A stretch of 64,000 bases of DNA from Arenivirga flava (lineage in GTDB: Bacteria; Actinomycetota; Actinomycetes; Actinomycetales; Microbacteriaceae): contig NZ_BSUL01000001.1 in the NCBI RefSeq assembly GCF_030161575.1, positions 2,647,809 through 2,711,808 of the forward strand. The letters are read 5' to 3'. Positions 46,230 to 56,776 of the stretch are shown here, piece after piece. The translations under genes were made by a program, and so were the position numbers. The notes below the pieces were generated by a model, which had not been told where the DNA came from, searched no databases, and saw only the letters and a list, made by a program, of their open reading frames with translations. The number at the start of each line of letters is the position of its first letter. Position 1 is the first letter of the stretch.

Positions 46230-47999
46230 TCAGTCGGCCGGCTCGACCGCGACGATACGGCTGAGCGGCAGCGTGCGCTCCAGGTCGGCGGCGCGGTCGC
46301 GGGCGCGCACGCGGCCACCGGCGATGCTGGTCGGCTCGAGCACGGCCTCGACCGTCCTGTCGTCGGGCATGCGGACGGTCAGCCGCACGAGGCCCTTGCG
46401 ACGCACGGCGAGCTCGATGCGACGGGCGATCCACCCGGCCTCGTCCTCGGCGGCGTTCGGCGCCGGCAGGGCGGCGAGGCGCTCCACGAGCGCGGCGTAC
46501 GGCGCGGTGCCGGTCGAGCGCCGCTGCGCCGGCACCGGCCGGCGCGGCGTGACGAGCGCTCCGGCCGCGTCCTCGAGGGCGACCGGGTAACGGGCGTCGC
46601 GGAGCGTCCAGTAGAGCACCTCGGGGTCGAAGCGGCTGAGCGCCCGGTGCGGTCCGCTCCGGCGCAGGGCGAGCGGAGCGACGGCCTGGTCGACGAGCAC
46701 GGTGTCGAGCACGGACGGGTCCTCGGCGTGCAGCACCGAGACCGCGGGCTCGGGCCCCTCGGTCTCCTCGGCTGCGGGCGGGCCGGCGCGCAGGCTGCCG
46801 TGGCGACCGGCGGTCGAGCGGATGAGGTACTCCAGCGGCTGCGGTACGCCCGTCAACGAGAGCGCGCCCAGGAATGCGAGCAGGTCGTCCGCGGTCTCGC
46901 CGTCGACGAGCGCCTGCTCGACGGTCTCGGTCGTGATGCGGTAGCTGCTCGCGAGTCCGCCGCCCTCCGCGAGCGCGACGCCGCGCAGGCGCCGGTCCAG
47001 GTCGCCGCGCAGTGGGCCGGGGGCGATGACCGAGAGGTCGTGCTGCAGGTAGACGCGCTCGACCGGCGCGGGCATGGCCGCTCCGATCGCCGCCTCCGCG
47101 TCCGCGTCGCGGCGCTCCAGCACGGCCTGGCCCGCGGCTCCGATCGTGCCGTCGACGGCGATTCCGAGCAGCTCGGCCTCGCCGATCCGCTCCGCGAAGC
47201 GCTCGCGCTCCGCCCCGCCGAGCGGCAGCAGCCGCTGCAGCAGCGTCTCCGGCCCGTCGCGCCAGCCGTGCGCGAGGTCGTCGAGCGCGGCGGGAGGGAG
47301 TCGACCGCGCCATGCGGCGGCGAGGATGCGCCACCGCTCGGCGGGCCGGGCATCGAGCCAGGAGTCGGCCTCCGCGCCCCGTTCCCACGCGGAGTCGCCA
47401 GCGGCGAGCGCGGCCTCGTCGGCGAGCGAGAGCAGCGTCTCGATCTCGGTGCGCGGCCGACCGGTGCGCTCGGCGAGGCGGCGCGCCGCGGGCAGGGCGA
47501 GGCCGCCGTGCTGCAGACGGCGCGCGGGCTCGCGGGCGAGCTCGTGCAGCAGCTCGGCGACGCCGCTGACGAGCAGGAAGGCACGCTCGGTGGCCAGGCC
47601 GTCGGGCCGTTCCGACGGCTCGACGGCATCGGGGGTGCGAAGGGAGTCCGCTTCCACGCCGCGCTCCGCGAGGCGTTCGGCGACGGCGTCGTAAAGGTGC
47701 CATCCGTCGTCCGCCAGCTCGATCAGCGCGAGGTGGTCGAGCCGCTGCGGCACGTCGTGGCCGAGCGATCCCGCAGGGATGCCCGTCTCGGCCGCGGCGA
47801 GCTCGAGGGCGAGCGCGAGTTCCGGGCGGACGAGGCGATCGAGGGCTGCGTCGAGGTTGGGACGGCTCAGCAGCGCCTCGGCGAGGTCGGCGTGGTCCTG
47901 GACACCGGTGACCGCGGGCGCCCGGCGGAGCAGCAGCGCCCGCAGGTCCTCCGCGGGCAGGGAGCGCAGGCGCGCAGCGAGCGAGAGCGCGCCCCTCAC
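46230..47999 (-). CDS. Helicase-associated (Helicase_C_3) protein, partner of XPB
   Basis: This 589-residue cytoplasmic protein has no Walker motifs. The N-terminal 300 residues are helical and Leu/Ala/Arg-rich. A C-terminal domain from about VERVYLQHDLSVIAPGPLRG, through YRITTETVEQALVDGETADD, matches the helicase-associated domain (Helicase_C_3) seen beside XPB in actinobacteria (compare Rv0862c next to Rv0861c). It ends 44 nt before the helicase ATG on the same strand, so the two are cotranscribed and probably act together. Activity is unknown. Confidence 0.75.
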   Translation of the reverse strand: MRGALSLAARLRSLPAEDLRALLLRRAPAVTGVQDHADLAEALLSRPNLDAALDRLVRPELALALELAAAETGIPAGSLGHDVPQRLDHLALIELADDGWHLYDAVAERLAERGVEADSLRTPDAVEPSERPDGLATERAFLLVSGVAELLHELAREPARRLQHGGLALPAARRLAERTGRPRTEIETLLSLADEAALAAGDSAWERGAEADSWLDARPAERWRILAAAWRGRLPPAALDDLAHGWRDGPETLLQRLLPLGGAERERFAERIGEAELLGIAVDGTIGAAGQAVLERRDADAEAAIGAAMPAPVERVYLQHDLSVIAPGPLRGDLDRRLRGVALAEGGGLASSYRITTETVEQALVDGETADDLLAFLGALSLTGVPQPLEYLIRSTAGRHGSLRAGPPAAEETEGPEPAVSVLHAEDPSVLDTVLVDQAVAPLALRRSGPHRALSRFDPEVLYWTLRDARYPVALEDAAGALVTPRRPVPAQRRSTGTAPYAALVERLAALPAPNAAEDEAGWIARRIELAVRRKGLVRLTVRMPDDRTVEAVLEPTSIAGGRVRARDRAADLERTLPLSRIVAVEPAD

Positions 48000-48033
48000 C
48001 GGTTCACCGGATCACCCTCGACGCGCCGGCCGC

Positions 48034-48303
48034 TCAGCCGCGCTTCGCCCCGCGGCTGCGACGCACCATGTTGATGATCAGCAGCGCGAGCACCAGCACG
48101 AAGCCGATCGGCAGGCCCACGAGCGGCATGAGGATCACGGTCGGCCAGAGCCCGTCGCTGAAGCCGTCGTCGTTGCCGGCGCCGGTCGCGGTGCCGACGA
48201 GCAGGGCGATGAAGGCGAGCAGCGAGGCGCCGATCACCGTCACGATCATGACGGCGAGGATGCTTTCGATACGATTGGTGCTCTCCGGAGTGCTCTTCGC
48301 CAC
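48034..48303 (-). CDS. Small two-span membrane protein
   Basis: The 89-residue protein has helices at about 14-38 (LAVMIVTVIGASLLAFIALL) and 54-78 (TVILMPLVGLPIGFVLVLAL), a short DDGFSDG loop between, and a basic tail VRRSRGAKRG. It is upstream of the helicase-associated gene on the same strand. Homologues are often mislabelled as multidrug ABC transporter ATPases, but no ATPase motif is present. Function unknown. Confidence 0.6.
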   Translation of the reverse strand: MAKSTPESTNRIESILAVMIVTVIGASLLAFIALLVGTATGAGNDDGFSDGLWPTVILMPLVGLPIGFVLVLALLIINMVRRSRGAKRG

Positions 48304-48368
48304 GGAGTCAAGGATAGGGGCAGGTACTTGCCCCCGGTGCGCCGCAGGCGCCGCGGAAGGACGTCAGG

Positions 48369-48746
48369 ATGCCCACGGGCAAAGTCAAGTTCTACGACGA
48401 GGACAAGGGTTTCGGCTTCATCAGCGGAGACGACGGCCAGGAGGTGTTCCTGCACGCGACCGCGCTCCCCGCGGGGACGACGATCAAGGCCGGCGCCCGG
48501 CTCGAGTACGGTCTGGCGGACGGCAAGCGCGGCCCGCAGGCGCTCTCGGTGCGCGTCATCGAGGCCGCGAGCGTGACGCGGGCGAACCGGAAGCCCGCGG
48601 ACGACATGGCGGTCATCGTCGAGGACCTCGTCAAGCTGCTGGACAACCTCGGCACCGGCCTCAAGCGCGGTCGGTACCCGGAGGGCGCGCAGGGGCGCAA
48701 GATCGCCGCGCTGCTGCGCAAGGTCGCGGACGAGCTCGATGTCTGA
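48369..48746 (+). CDS. Cold-shock-domain protein with C-terminal extension
   Basis: Residues 1-65 are a cold-shock domain, with GKVKFYDEDKGFGFISGDDG (RNP1) and VFLHATAL (RNP2 variant). A 60-residue helical extension follows (DDMAVIVEDLVKLLDNLGTG), with an acidic face and a basic patch. This longer form is typical of actinobacterial CspB-like proteins near the XPB locus. It probably binds RNA; the extension may mediate contacts. Its stop overlaps the next start by 8 nt. Confidence 0.88.
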   Translation: MPTGKVKFYDEDKGFGFISGDDGQEVFLHATALPAGTTIKAGARLEYGLADGKRGPQALSVRVIEAASVTRANRKPADDMAVIVEDLVKLLDNLGTGLKRGRYPEGAQGRKIAALLRKVADELDV

Positions 48747-49194
48747 GCGCCCGTCGCCGCAGGAGGTGGAGATCGCTCGAGCCGGTCTGCTCGAGATCAC
48801 CGATGCCAAGACGGTCGGCGACGCCTTCGCACGCGTGGACGAGGTGGACGGCGTCGTCTCCGTGCTGTTCCACTGCACGCTCGACGGCTACCCGGGATGG
48901 CACTGGACCGTCAGCCTCGCCGCGGTGGACGGGGATGAGCCGACCGTGCTGGAGGCCGAGCTGCAGCCCGGCCAGGGGGCGCTCCTCGCTCCCGACTGGG
49001 TGCCCTGGGCCGACCGCCTCGCCGAGTACCAGGCGTCGCAGGAGGCGGATGGCGACGACGCCGACGACGACTTCGACGACGCTTCGGATGAGGACGACTC
49101 GGACGACGACTCGGACGAGGACGACGACTCGGATGAGGATGACGACCTCGGCGACGCTGGGGACGACGTCTACGACGGCGTAGACGTGGACGAG

Positions 49195-50546
<1,352 letters not shown>

Positions 50547-50649
50547 CTATGGGCCGGGGCGCTCCGGCAGGCGCGGCGCAGGCGTCCCGCGTCGGTGCCG
50601 CGGGATAGGCTTGAGGCTTGTTCGCGCGCTCGACGAAGGGGACCTCCTG

Positions 50650-51345
50650 ATGACCGACCTCATCGACACCACCGAGATGTACCTCAGGACGATCCTCGAC
50701 CTGGAGGAGGAGAGCATCATCCCGCTCCGGGCGCGCATCTCGGAGCGCCTCGGGCACTCCGGGCCCACGGTCTCGCAGACGGTCGCGCGCATGGAGCGGG
50801 ACGGTCTGGTGGTGGTCGAGGGGGACCGGCACCTCGAGCTCACCGCAGACGGCCGTCGCAAGGCCGTCGGCGTGATGCGCAAGCACCGCCTCGCCGAGCG
50901 GCTCCTCGCCGATGTGATCGGACTCGACTGGGCCTACGTCCACGACGAGGCGTGCCGGTGGGAGCACGTCATGAGCGAGCAGGTCGAGCGCCACATCGTC
51001 GAGCTGCTCGGCAACCCGACGGAATCGCCGTACGGCAACCCGATCCCCGGCGCGGACGAGCTGAACACCTGGCCGACCGAGGCCGTCACCACCGGCTACG
51101 TCAACCTGCACCAGCTCGTGCAGCGCAGTTCGGAGGCGACCGTCGAGGCGGTTATCAAGCGCCTCGCCGAGCCGGTGCAGTTCGAGCCCGAGCTGCTGGC
51201 CCAGCTGAAGCAGTCGGGTGTCGTCCCGGGTGCCACGGCCTCCATCTCGTCCTCGGGCGACTACGTGCTGGTCGAGGTCGCGGGCTTCGGCGACGGCCTG
51301 GAGCTGCCCGTCGAGGTGGCCGTGCACATCTACGTCGCGGGCTGA
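50650..51345 (+). CDS. dtxR: DtxR/IdeR iron-dependent repressor
   Basis: The 231-residue regulator aligns with DtxR and IdeR without gaps in the metal sites. The winged helix has MYLRTILDLEEESIIPLRAR and HSGPTVSQTVARMERDGLVV. Metal site residues M10, C102, E105, H106 and H79, E83, H98 sit at the same numbers as in DtxR. The Cys at 102 marks the iron type; manganese-specific MntR proteins have Glu there. A C-terminal SH3-like domain follows (VVPGATASISSSGDYVLVEV). Iron boxes at 23326 and 27205 are the expected targets. It is divergent from serC. Confidence 0.92.
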   Translation: MTDLIDTTEMYLRTILDLEEESIIPLRARISERLGHSGPTVSQTVARMERDGLVVVEGDRHLELTADGRRKAVGVMRKHRLAERLLADVIGLDWAYVHDEACRWEHVMSEQVERHIVELLGNPTESPYGNPIPGADELNTWPTEAVTTGYVNLHQLVQRSSEATVEAVIKRLAEPVQFEPELLAQLKQSGVVPGATASISSSGDYVLVEVAGFGDGLELPVEVAVHIYVAG

Positions 51346-51609
51346 CCATCCGCTCGGATCGGATGCGCGAGGAGCTGTCGGCGCGCATGATGCCGGCGTC
51401 CAGACTCGTTGTCAATACGCCTCCGGTCCCAGATTGAAGGTGACAGATTGGTAACGCTGGCGTACGATGGGCGAATACTCCCGGCATAGACCCCGTGCTG
51501 GAAGAGCTTCGTCGAGGCGTTCCCAAGACCCGTCCCTCGTCGTAGTACCCGTGATGAACGAGTGACGATGGATGGGCGCTGCCGCGGTGGCGTTGGAACG
51601 CTGGAGGAC

Positions 51610-52560
51610 ATGAGTGTGACGACCGATCACGGCAGAGATCTCGACCCGACGGATCTCCCCACCCCCGGCAGCTCGACCGAGCAGCCGACCGGCACCACCC
51701 CAGGCCGCGCAGCGGAGCTCGAGAGCTTCCGCATCGCCCCCGCGGCGGAGGTCGCCCCGACCAGCCGCCGTGCGGCCCGCGAGGCCGAGGCCGCAGCCGC
51801 CAAGGCGCGCCAGCGTCGCCAGCCGCGTGCCGCCGAGCGCCCCGCAGGCCGACCCGCTCAGGCGAAGGCGAAGCCGCGCGCCACGAGGAGCCAGCGCAAC
51901 GTTCGCGGCATCGCCGTGATGCTCCTGATGGTTCCCGCGCTGTTCCTGACCGTCGCGCTCCCGCACACCGCCGGCAGCTTCGGCTCCGGCCCCTCGGCGG
52001 CGGCTGCTGCGGCCGACGAGCTCGCCAAGCTCAAGCTCGAGCAGGCGCAGGGTGTGACCGTCGCCTCCGGCGCTCCCGCGCAGACGGTCGAGCGCGACGA
52101 CTACACCGCGACGAGCGGAGCCGAGCTGCGTCGCGCCGAGATCGCCCAGAACTACGAGGCGTACAGCGGCCCGACGGCCGCGCAGTACCTCGAGAACCCC
52201 GCCTACCCGAACTTCAGCCTCAGCGAGGTCGTCAACGTCGGTCTGCAGTACGTGGGCGTGCCCTACGTCTACGGCGGCGCGACGCCGGCCGGCTTCGACT
52301 GCTCCGGGTTCGTCAAGTACGTGTACGCCCAGTTCGGCGTGGATCTGCCGCACTCCGTGCCGGCCCAGGCCGCCAGGGGCACCGTGATCTCGGCTGCCGA
52401 CGCCCAGCCGGGCGACCTCGTCATCTGGAGCGACCACGGACACGACGGCATCTACATGGGCAACGGCAACGTGCTGCACGCGCCGAACCCGTCGAAGAGC
52501 GTCATGGTCCGCCCGCTCTACTCCTTCGAGTCCGTGTACTACGTGCGCATCGGCATCTGA
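51610..52560 (+). CDS. NlpC/P60 peptidoglycan hydrolase, membrane anchored
   Basis: The 316-residue protein has a long cytoplasmic, basic and disordered N-terminus (about 98 residues), one membrane helix (99-118), and an extracellular NlpC/P60 domain. The catalytic Cys is C231 in GFDCSGFVKYVY; the catalytic His pair is H278 (DHGHDGIYMG) and H290 (VLHAPNP). Such endopeptidases cut the stem peptides of peptidoglycan during growth or division. GGAGGA precedes the ATG. The 264-nt region before it holds a leader without any gene I can support. Confidence 0.88.
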   Translation: MSVTTDHGRDLDPTDLPTPGSSTEQPTGTTPGRAAELESFRIAPAAEVAPTSRRAAREAEAAAAKARQRRQPRAAERPAGRPAQAKAKPRATRSQRNVRGIAVMLLMVPALFLTVALPHTAGSFGSGPSAAAAAADELAKLKLEQAQGVTVASGAPAQTVERDDYTATSGAELRRAEIAQNYEAYSGPTAAQYLENPAYPNFSLSEVVNVGLQYVGVPYVYGGATPAGFDCSGFVKYVYAQFGVDLPHSVPAQAARGTVISAADAQPGDLVIWSDHGHDGIYMGNGNVLHAPNPSKSVMVRPLYSFESVYYVRIGI

Positions 52561-52576
52561 CCGGTCGGCGTCTCGA

Positions 52577-52614
52577 CGAGGGCCCGCGGCACTACAGTGT
52601 GCCGCGGGCCCTCG
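52577..52614 (+). terminator. Terminator after the NlpC/P60 gene
   Basis: CGAGGGCCCGCGGCAC and its exact complement form a 16-bp stem with a 6-nt TACAGT loop, 17 nt after the stop. Confidence 0.85.
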
Positions 52615-52670
52615 CGCGTGCGGAGGACCGCATCTCGACCTCGGAGGACCAGCATGAACGCGGGACGAGC

Positions 52671-53366
52671 GTGACGGAGCCGAGCCGCGATGCGGCGGAG
52701 GGGCGCCCGCCCGCGGTGGACCTGCCCGGCGATGGCCCGGTGGACGAGGCTCCCGCGCGGGTGCCGGTGCTCGGCGGCAACCGCGCCCTCGGGGCCGGTG
52801 TCGCGCTCGTCGGCTCGATCCTGTTCGCCCTGCTGCTCGCCTCCGGCGGCTCCCTGCTCATCGGGCTCGCCCGGCCGGGCGACGGCACCCGGCAGTGGAT
52901 CGACGCCTACCTCGCGAACCCGCTGCTCGCGGTGCCGACACTGATCTTCCTGGTCGCGTTCCTCATCCTGACCGCCATCGCGAACCGGGCCGGCTGGTGG
53001 GCGTACATCTTCGGCGGCCTCATCGTGGCCGCAGTGGTGTACGCGGGATCGATCGCCGTGCTGCTGCTCCTGCAGGGCGGGTTGCAGATGTCGCTGCGAG
53101 GGGCGGTGGACGCCGCGCTGCGGTTGGCGGTGAACCCGGCGCTCGTGCTCGGCGGGCTGCTCGCGCGGGAACTGGTGCTCTGGCTCGGGCTCGGCATCAG
53201 CCGCTCGGGCGCGAGGCTCGTGCGACGTCACCGTGCCGCCTTAGACGACTTCGAGCGGCGTGCCGTGTCCGGCGCGTCGCAGCCTGCGGTCGCCGCGCCG
53301 CATGAGAGTGTTGACGGTTCCTCCGGTCGGCGGGGCTCATTTGACGGACCTCGGTACGACAGCTAA
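52671..53366 (+). CDS. Multi-span membrane protein, unknown function
   Basis: From the GTG at 52671 the 231-residue protein has an acidic/Pro cytoplasmic start (VTEPSRDAAEGRPPAVDL) and then four to five hydrophobic helices: GAGVALVGSILFALLLASGG, LLAVPTLIFLVAFLILTAIA, WWAYIFGGLIVAAVVYAGSI and LAVNPALVLGGLLARELVLW. A basic/Ser-rich tail follows. I do not recognise the family. A short ATG frame (52654-52674) overlaps the GTG and could be a coupled leader. The stop lies inside the str-operon promoter. Confidence 0.62.
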   Translation: MTEPSRDAAEGRPPAVDLPGDGPVDEAPARVPVLGGNRALGAGVALVGSILFALLLASGGSLLIGLARPGDGTRQWIDAYLANPLLAVPTLIFLVAFLILTAIANRAGWWAYIFGGLIVAAVVYAGSIAVLLLLQGGLQMSLRGAVDAALRLAVNPALVLGGLLARELVLWLGLGISRSGARLVRRHRAALDDFERRAVSGASQPAVAAPHESVDGSSGRRGSFDGPRYDS

Positions 53367-53369
53367 TCT
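53341..53369 (+). promoter_or_regulatory. Sigma-70-type promoter of the str operon
   Basis: TTGACG and TAATCT are separated by exactly 17 nt, the best housekeeping promoter seen in this window. It overlaps the end of the preceding gene. Transcription would begin near 53376, leaving a leader of about 260 nt before rpsL. Confidence 0.8.
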
Positions 53370-53637
53370 TCTTCAGGTGTGTGCTCTGCGGCGCGCCCGG
53401 AGTTCGTGCAAGCGAACCGGGCGGCAGGGCCTCCAGACTCAACAGGCCTCGTGCACCGGGCGGAAGCATCCGTCCGGCGGATGAGGCCGCACGCCAGCCA
53501 GCAGTGCAAAGCACGTGTGTACCGCCGGTGGCCGAGATGGCCGGACACGCCCGAGTGCGGGGGTGGGCTGGTCAGAGGAACGCAGCGGGCGCGAAGTCCG
53601 CCCGACACCGAGCAGTACGAATCCGAGGAGTAATTCA

Positions 53638-54012
53638 GTGCCCACCATTCAGCAGTTGGTCCGCAAGGGCCGCAGCCCCAAGGTCACGAAGACCAAGGCG
53701 CCTGCCCTGAAGTCCAACCCGCAGCAGCGCGGCGTGTGCACCCGCGTGTACACGACCACCCCGAAGAAGCCGAACTCGGCGCTTCGCAAGGTCGCGCGCG
53801 TCAAGCTGAGCAACGGCACCGAGGTGACCGCCTACATCCCCGGCGAGGGCCACAACCTGCAGGAGCACTCGATGGTGCTCGTGCGCGGCGGTCGTGTGAA
53901 GGACCTCCCCGGTGTGCGCTACAAGATCGTCCGCGGCGCTCTGGACACCCAGGCCGTGAAGAACCGCAAGCAGGCTCGCAGCCGCTACGGCGCGAAGATG
54001 GAGAAGAAGTAA
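53638..54012 (+). CDS. rpsL: 30S ribosomal protein S12
   Basis: The 124-residue S12 starts [20 protein letters not shown] and contains the universal [20 protein letters not shown] and [20 protein letters not shown]. It shapes the decoding centre; the Lys positions in KKPNSALRK and near [10 protein letters not shown] are the sensitive (wild-type) sites for streptomycin. A GTG with GAGGAG upstream starts it. The 262-nt leader from the promoter has no supported gene. The stop overlaps rpsG (TAATG). Confidence 0.97.
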   Translation: MPTIQQLVRKGRSPKVTKTKAPALKSNPQQRGVCTRVYTTTPKKPNSALRKVARVKLSNGTEVTAYIPGEGHNLQEHSMVLVRGGRVKDLPGVRYKIVRGALDTQAVKNRKQARSRYGAKMEKK

Positions 54013-54482
54013 TGCCCCGCAAGGGACCCGCCCCGAAGCGGCCCGTCGTCGCCGACCCCGTGTACGGCGCTCCGATCGTGAGCCAGCTCGTCAACAAGAT
54101 CCTCCTCGACGGCAAGAAGGGCCTCGCCGAGCGCGTCGTCTACGGTGCCCTCGAGAACGTCGCCAACAAGAGCGGCCAGGACGCGGTCGTCGTGCTGAAG
54201 AAGGCGCTCGACAACGTGCGCCCGACCCTCGAGGTGCGTTCGCGCCGCGTCGGCGGCTCGACCTACCAGGTCCCCGTCGAGGTCAAGCCCCACCGCGCCA
54301 ACACGCTGGCGCTGCGCTGGCTCACCAGCTACGCCAAGTCGCGTCGCGAGAAGACCATGACCGAGCGTCTCACCAACGAGATCCTCGACGCCTCGAACGG
54401 CCTCGGTGCCGCGGTCAAGCGCCGCGAGGACACCCACAAGATGGCCGAGTCGAACCGCGCCTTCGCGCACTACCGCTGGTAG
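54012..54482 (+). CDS. rpsG: 30S ribosomal protein S7
   Basis: The 156-residue S7 starts [20 protein letters not shown] and holds [40 protein letters not shown] and [21 protein letters not shown]7 starts assembly of the 30S head and sits near the exit site. The ATG overlaps the rpsL stop by 1 nt. A hairpin lies between it and fusA. Confidence 0.97.
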   Translation: MPRKGPAPKRPVVADPVYGAPIVSQLVNKILLDGKKGLAERVVYGALENVANKSGQDAVVVLKKALDNVRPTLEVRSRRVGGSTYQVPVEVKPHRANTLALRWLTSYAKSRREKTMTERLTNEILDASNGLGAAVKRREDTHKMAESNRAFAHYRW

Positions 54483-54489
54483 TCGCCCC

Positions 54490-54520
54490 GGCGGGATGCC
54501 GGCTCCCGGCATCCCGCCGA
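54490..54520 (+). terminator. Hairpin between rpsG and fusA (possible partial terminator)
   Basis: CGGCGGGATGCCGG and its exact complement make a 14-bp stem with a 3-nt loop, 8 nt past the rpsG stop. It may lower, rather than stop, transcription into fusA, since the str genes are usually cotranscribed. Confidence 0.65.
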
Positions 54521-54560
54521 TTCTCGTTCCACCCCTAGCCCCACCACTCCGGAGGACACC

Positions 54561-56675
54561 GTGGCACAGGACGTGCTCACCGACCTGAACAAGGTCCGCA
54601 ACATCGGCATCATGGCGCACATCGATGCCGGCAAGACCACCACTACCGAGCGCATCCTGTTCTACACCGGTGTCAACCACAAGATCGGCGAGACGCACGA
54701 CGGCGCCTCGACGATGGACTGGATGGCGCAGGAGCAGGAGCGCGGCATCACCATCACGTCGGCGGCGACGACCTGCTTCTGGAACAAGAACCAGATCAAC
54801 ATCATCGACACCCCCGGCCACGTGGACTTCACCGTCGAGGTGGAGCGCTCGCTCCGCGTGCTCGACGGCGCGGTCGCCGTGTTCGACGGCAAGGAGGGCG
54901 TCGAGCCCCAGTCCGAGACCGTCTGGCGCCAGGCCGACAAGTACGACGTGCCCCGCATCTGCTTCGTCAACAAGATGGACAAGCTCGGCGCTGACTTCTA
55001 CTTCACCGTCGACACCATCATCAACCGCCTCGGGGCCAAGCCGCTCGTGATCCAGCTCCCGATCGGTCAGGAGTCCTCGTTCGAGGGCGTTGTCGACCTC
55101 GTCGAGATGCGCGCGCTCACCTGGCGCGGTGACGCCAAGGGTGACGTGAAGATGGGCGCCGAGTACGCCATCGAGGAGATCCCCGAGGACCTCAAGGAGA
55201 AGGCCGAGGAGTACCGCCAGGCCCTCCTCGAGACCGTCGCGGAGAGCGACGACGCGCTGCTCGAGAAGTTCTTCGGCGGTGAGGAGCTCACGGTCGCCGA
55301 GATCAAGGGCGCCATCCGCAAGATGACGATCAACTCGGAGCTCTACCCGGTGCTCTGCGGTTCGGCGTTCAAGAACCGCGGCGTGCAGCCGATGCTCGAC
55401 GCCGTCATCGACTACCTCCCCACCCCGCTCGACGTGCCGGCCATCGAGGCCCACGACGCGCGCGACGAGGAGAAGGTCATCATGCGCCACGCGGACTCGG
55501 CCGAGCCGTTCGCCGCGCTCGCGTTCAAGGTCGCGGTGCACCCGTTCTTCGGCCGCCTCACCTACGTGCGCGTCTACTCCGGCAAGATCGACTCCGGCGC
55601 CCAGGTCATCAACTCGACCAAGGGCAAGAAGGAGCGCATCGGCAAGATCTTCCAGATGCACGCCAACAAGGAGAACCCGGTCGAGTCGGTGACCGCCGGT
55701 CACATCTACGCGGTCATCGGTCTGAAGGACACCACCACCGGTGACACCCTGTCCGACCCGAACGAGCAGGTCGTCCTCGAGTCGATGACGTTCCCGGAGC
55801 CGGTCATCGAGGTCGCCATCGAGCCGAAGACCAAGGCCGACCAGGAGAAGCTGGGCACCGCGATCCAGAAGCTCGCGGAGGAGGACCCGACCTTCCGCAC
55901 CGAGCAGAACCAGGAGACCGGTCAGACGGTCATCAAGGGCATGGGCGAGCTCCACCTCGACATCCTGGTCGACCGCATGAAGCGCGAGTTCAACGTCGAG
56001 GCCAACGTGGGCAAGCCCCAGGTCGCGTACCGCGAGACCCTGCGCAAGACGGTCGAGAAGTACGACTACACGCACAAGAAGCAGACCGGTGGTTCCGGCC
56101 AGTTCGCGAAGGTGCAGATCTCGCTGGAGCCCATGGAGGTCACCGGCGACACGATCTACGAGTTCGTGAACGCCGTGACGGGTGGCCGCGTGCCGCGCGA
56201 GTACATCCCGTCCGTCGACGCCGGAATCCAGGACGCCATGCAGGTCGGCGTGCTCGCCGGCTTCCCGACGGTGGGCGTCAAGGCCACCCTGGTGGATGGC
56301 GCCGCGCACGACGTCGACTCCTCGGAGATGGCGTTCAAGATCGCCGGCTCGATGGCCTACAAGGAGGCCGCGCGCCGCGCGAACCCCGTGCTCCTCGAGC
56401 CGCTCATGGCGGTCGAGGTCCGTACTCCCGAGGAGTACATGGGCGATGTGATCGGCGACCTGAACTCGCGTCGCGGTCAGATCCAGTCCATGGAGGACGC
56501 GAGCGGCGTCAAGGTCGTTCGCGCCAACGTGCCGCTCTCGGAGATGTTCGGCTACGTGGGCGACCTGCGGTCGAAGACCTCGGGCCGCGCCGTGTACTCG
56601 ATGACGTTCGAGACGTACGCGGAGGTCCCGAAGGCTGTCGCCGACGAGATCGTCCAGAAGAACAAGGGCGAGTGA
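54561..56675 (+). CDS. fusA: Elongation factor G
   Basis: The 704-residue GTPase drives translocation. G1 is [14 protein letters not shown], switch II lies in [20 protein letters not shown], and G4 is [11 protein letters not shown]. Domains II to V follow, with the conserved [20 protein letters not shown] in domain IV and [20 protein letters not shown] in domain V. The GTG start has GGAGG upstream. It is third in the str operon. A 6-bp hairpin overlaps its stop. Confidence 0.97.
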   Translation: MAQDVLTDLNKVRNIGIMAHIDAGKTTTTERILFYTGVNHKIGETHDGASTMDWMAQEQERGITITSAATTCFWNKNQINIIDTPGHVDFTVEVERSLRVLDGAVAVFDGKEGVEPQSETVWRQADKYDVPRICFVNKMDKLGADFYFTVDTIINRLGAKPLVIQLPIGQESSFEGVVDLVEMRALTWRGDAKGDVKMGAEYAIEEIPEDLKEKAEEYRQALLETVAESDDALLEKFFGGEELTVAEIKGAIRKMTINSELYPVLCGSAFKNRGVQPMLDAVIDYLPTPLDVPAIEAHDARDEEKVIMRHADSAEPFAALAFKVAVHPFFGRLTYVRVYSGKIDSGAQVINSTKGKKERIGKIFQMHANKENPVESVTAGHIYAVIGLKDTTTGDTLSDPNEQVVLESMTFPEPVIEVAIEPKTKADQEKLGTAIQKLAEEDPTFRTEQNQETGQTVIKGMGELHLDILVDRMKREFNVEANVGKPQVAYRETLRKTVEKYDYTHKKQTGGSGQFAKVQISLEPMEVTGDTIYEFVNAVTGGRVPREYIPSVDAGIQDAMQVGVLAGFPTVGVKATLVDGAAHDVDSSEMAFKIAGSMAYKEAARRANPVLLEPLMAVEVRTPEEYMGDVIGDLNSRRGQIQSMEDASGVKVVRANVPLSEMFGYVGDLRSKTSGRAVYSMTFETYAEVPKAVADEIVQKNKGE

Positions 56676-56776
56676 GCTCCGGCTCACGCGCCTGTAACAT
56701 AACGCAGTACCCAACCCAGTGGCGGCCCGGGAAGATCCCCGGGCCCGCCGCGACCGAGTCCTGAGGAGGACCCACA

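Noticed and set aside
48034..48303. Multidrug ABC transporter ATPase
   Set aside because: The protein is only two membrane helices and lacks Walker and signature motifs.
51346..51609. Confident call of a c-di-AMP riboswitch
   Set aside because: The length and downstream gene suit one, but I could not identify the conserved core and stems by eye.
53985..56714. A 909-codon minus-strand frame over rpsG and fusA
   Set aside because: It is antisense to two certain ribosomal and elongation-factor genes and has shadow-like Leu/Asp/Val/His composition.
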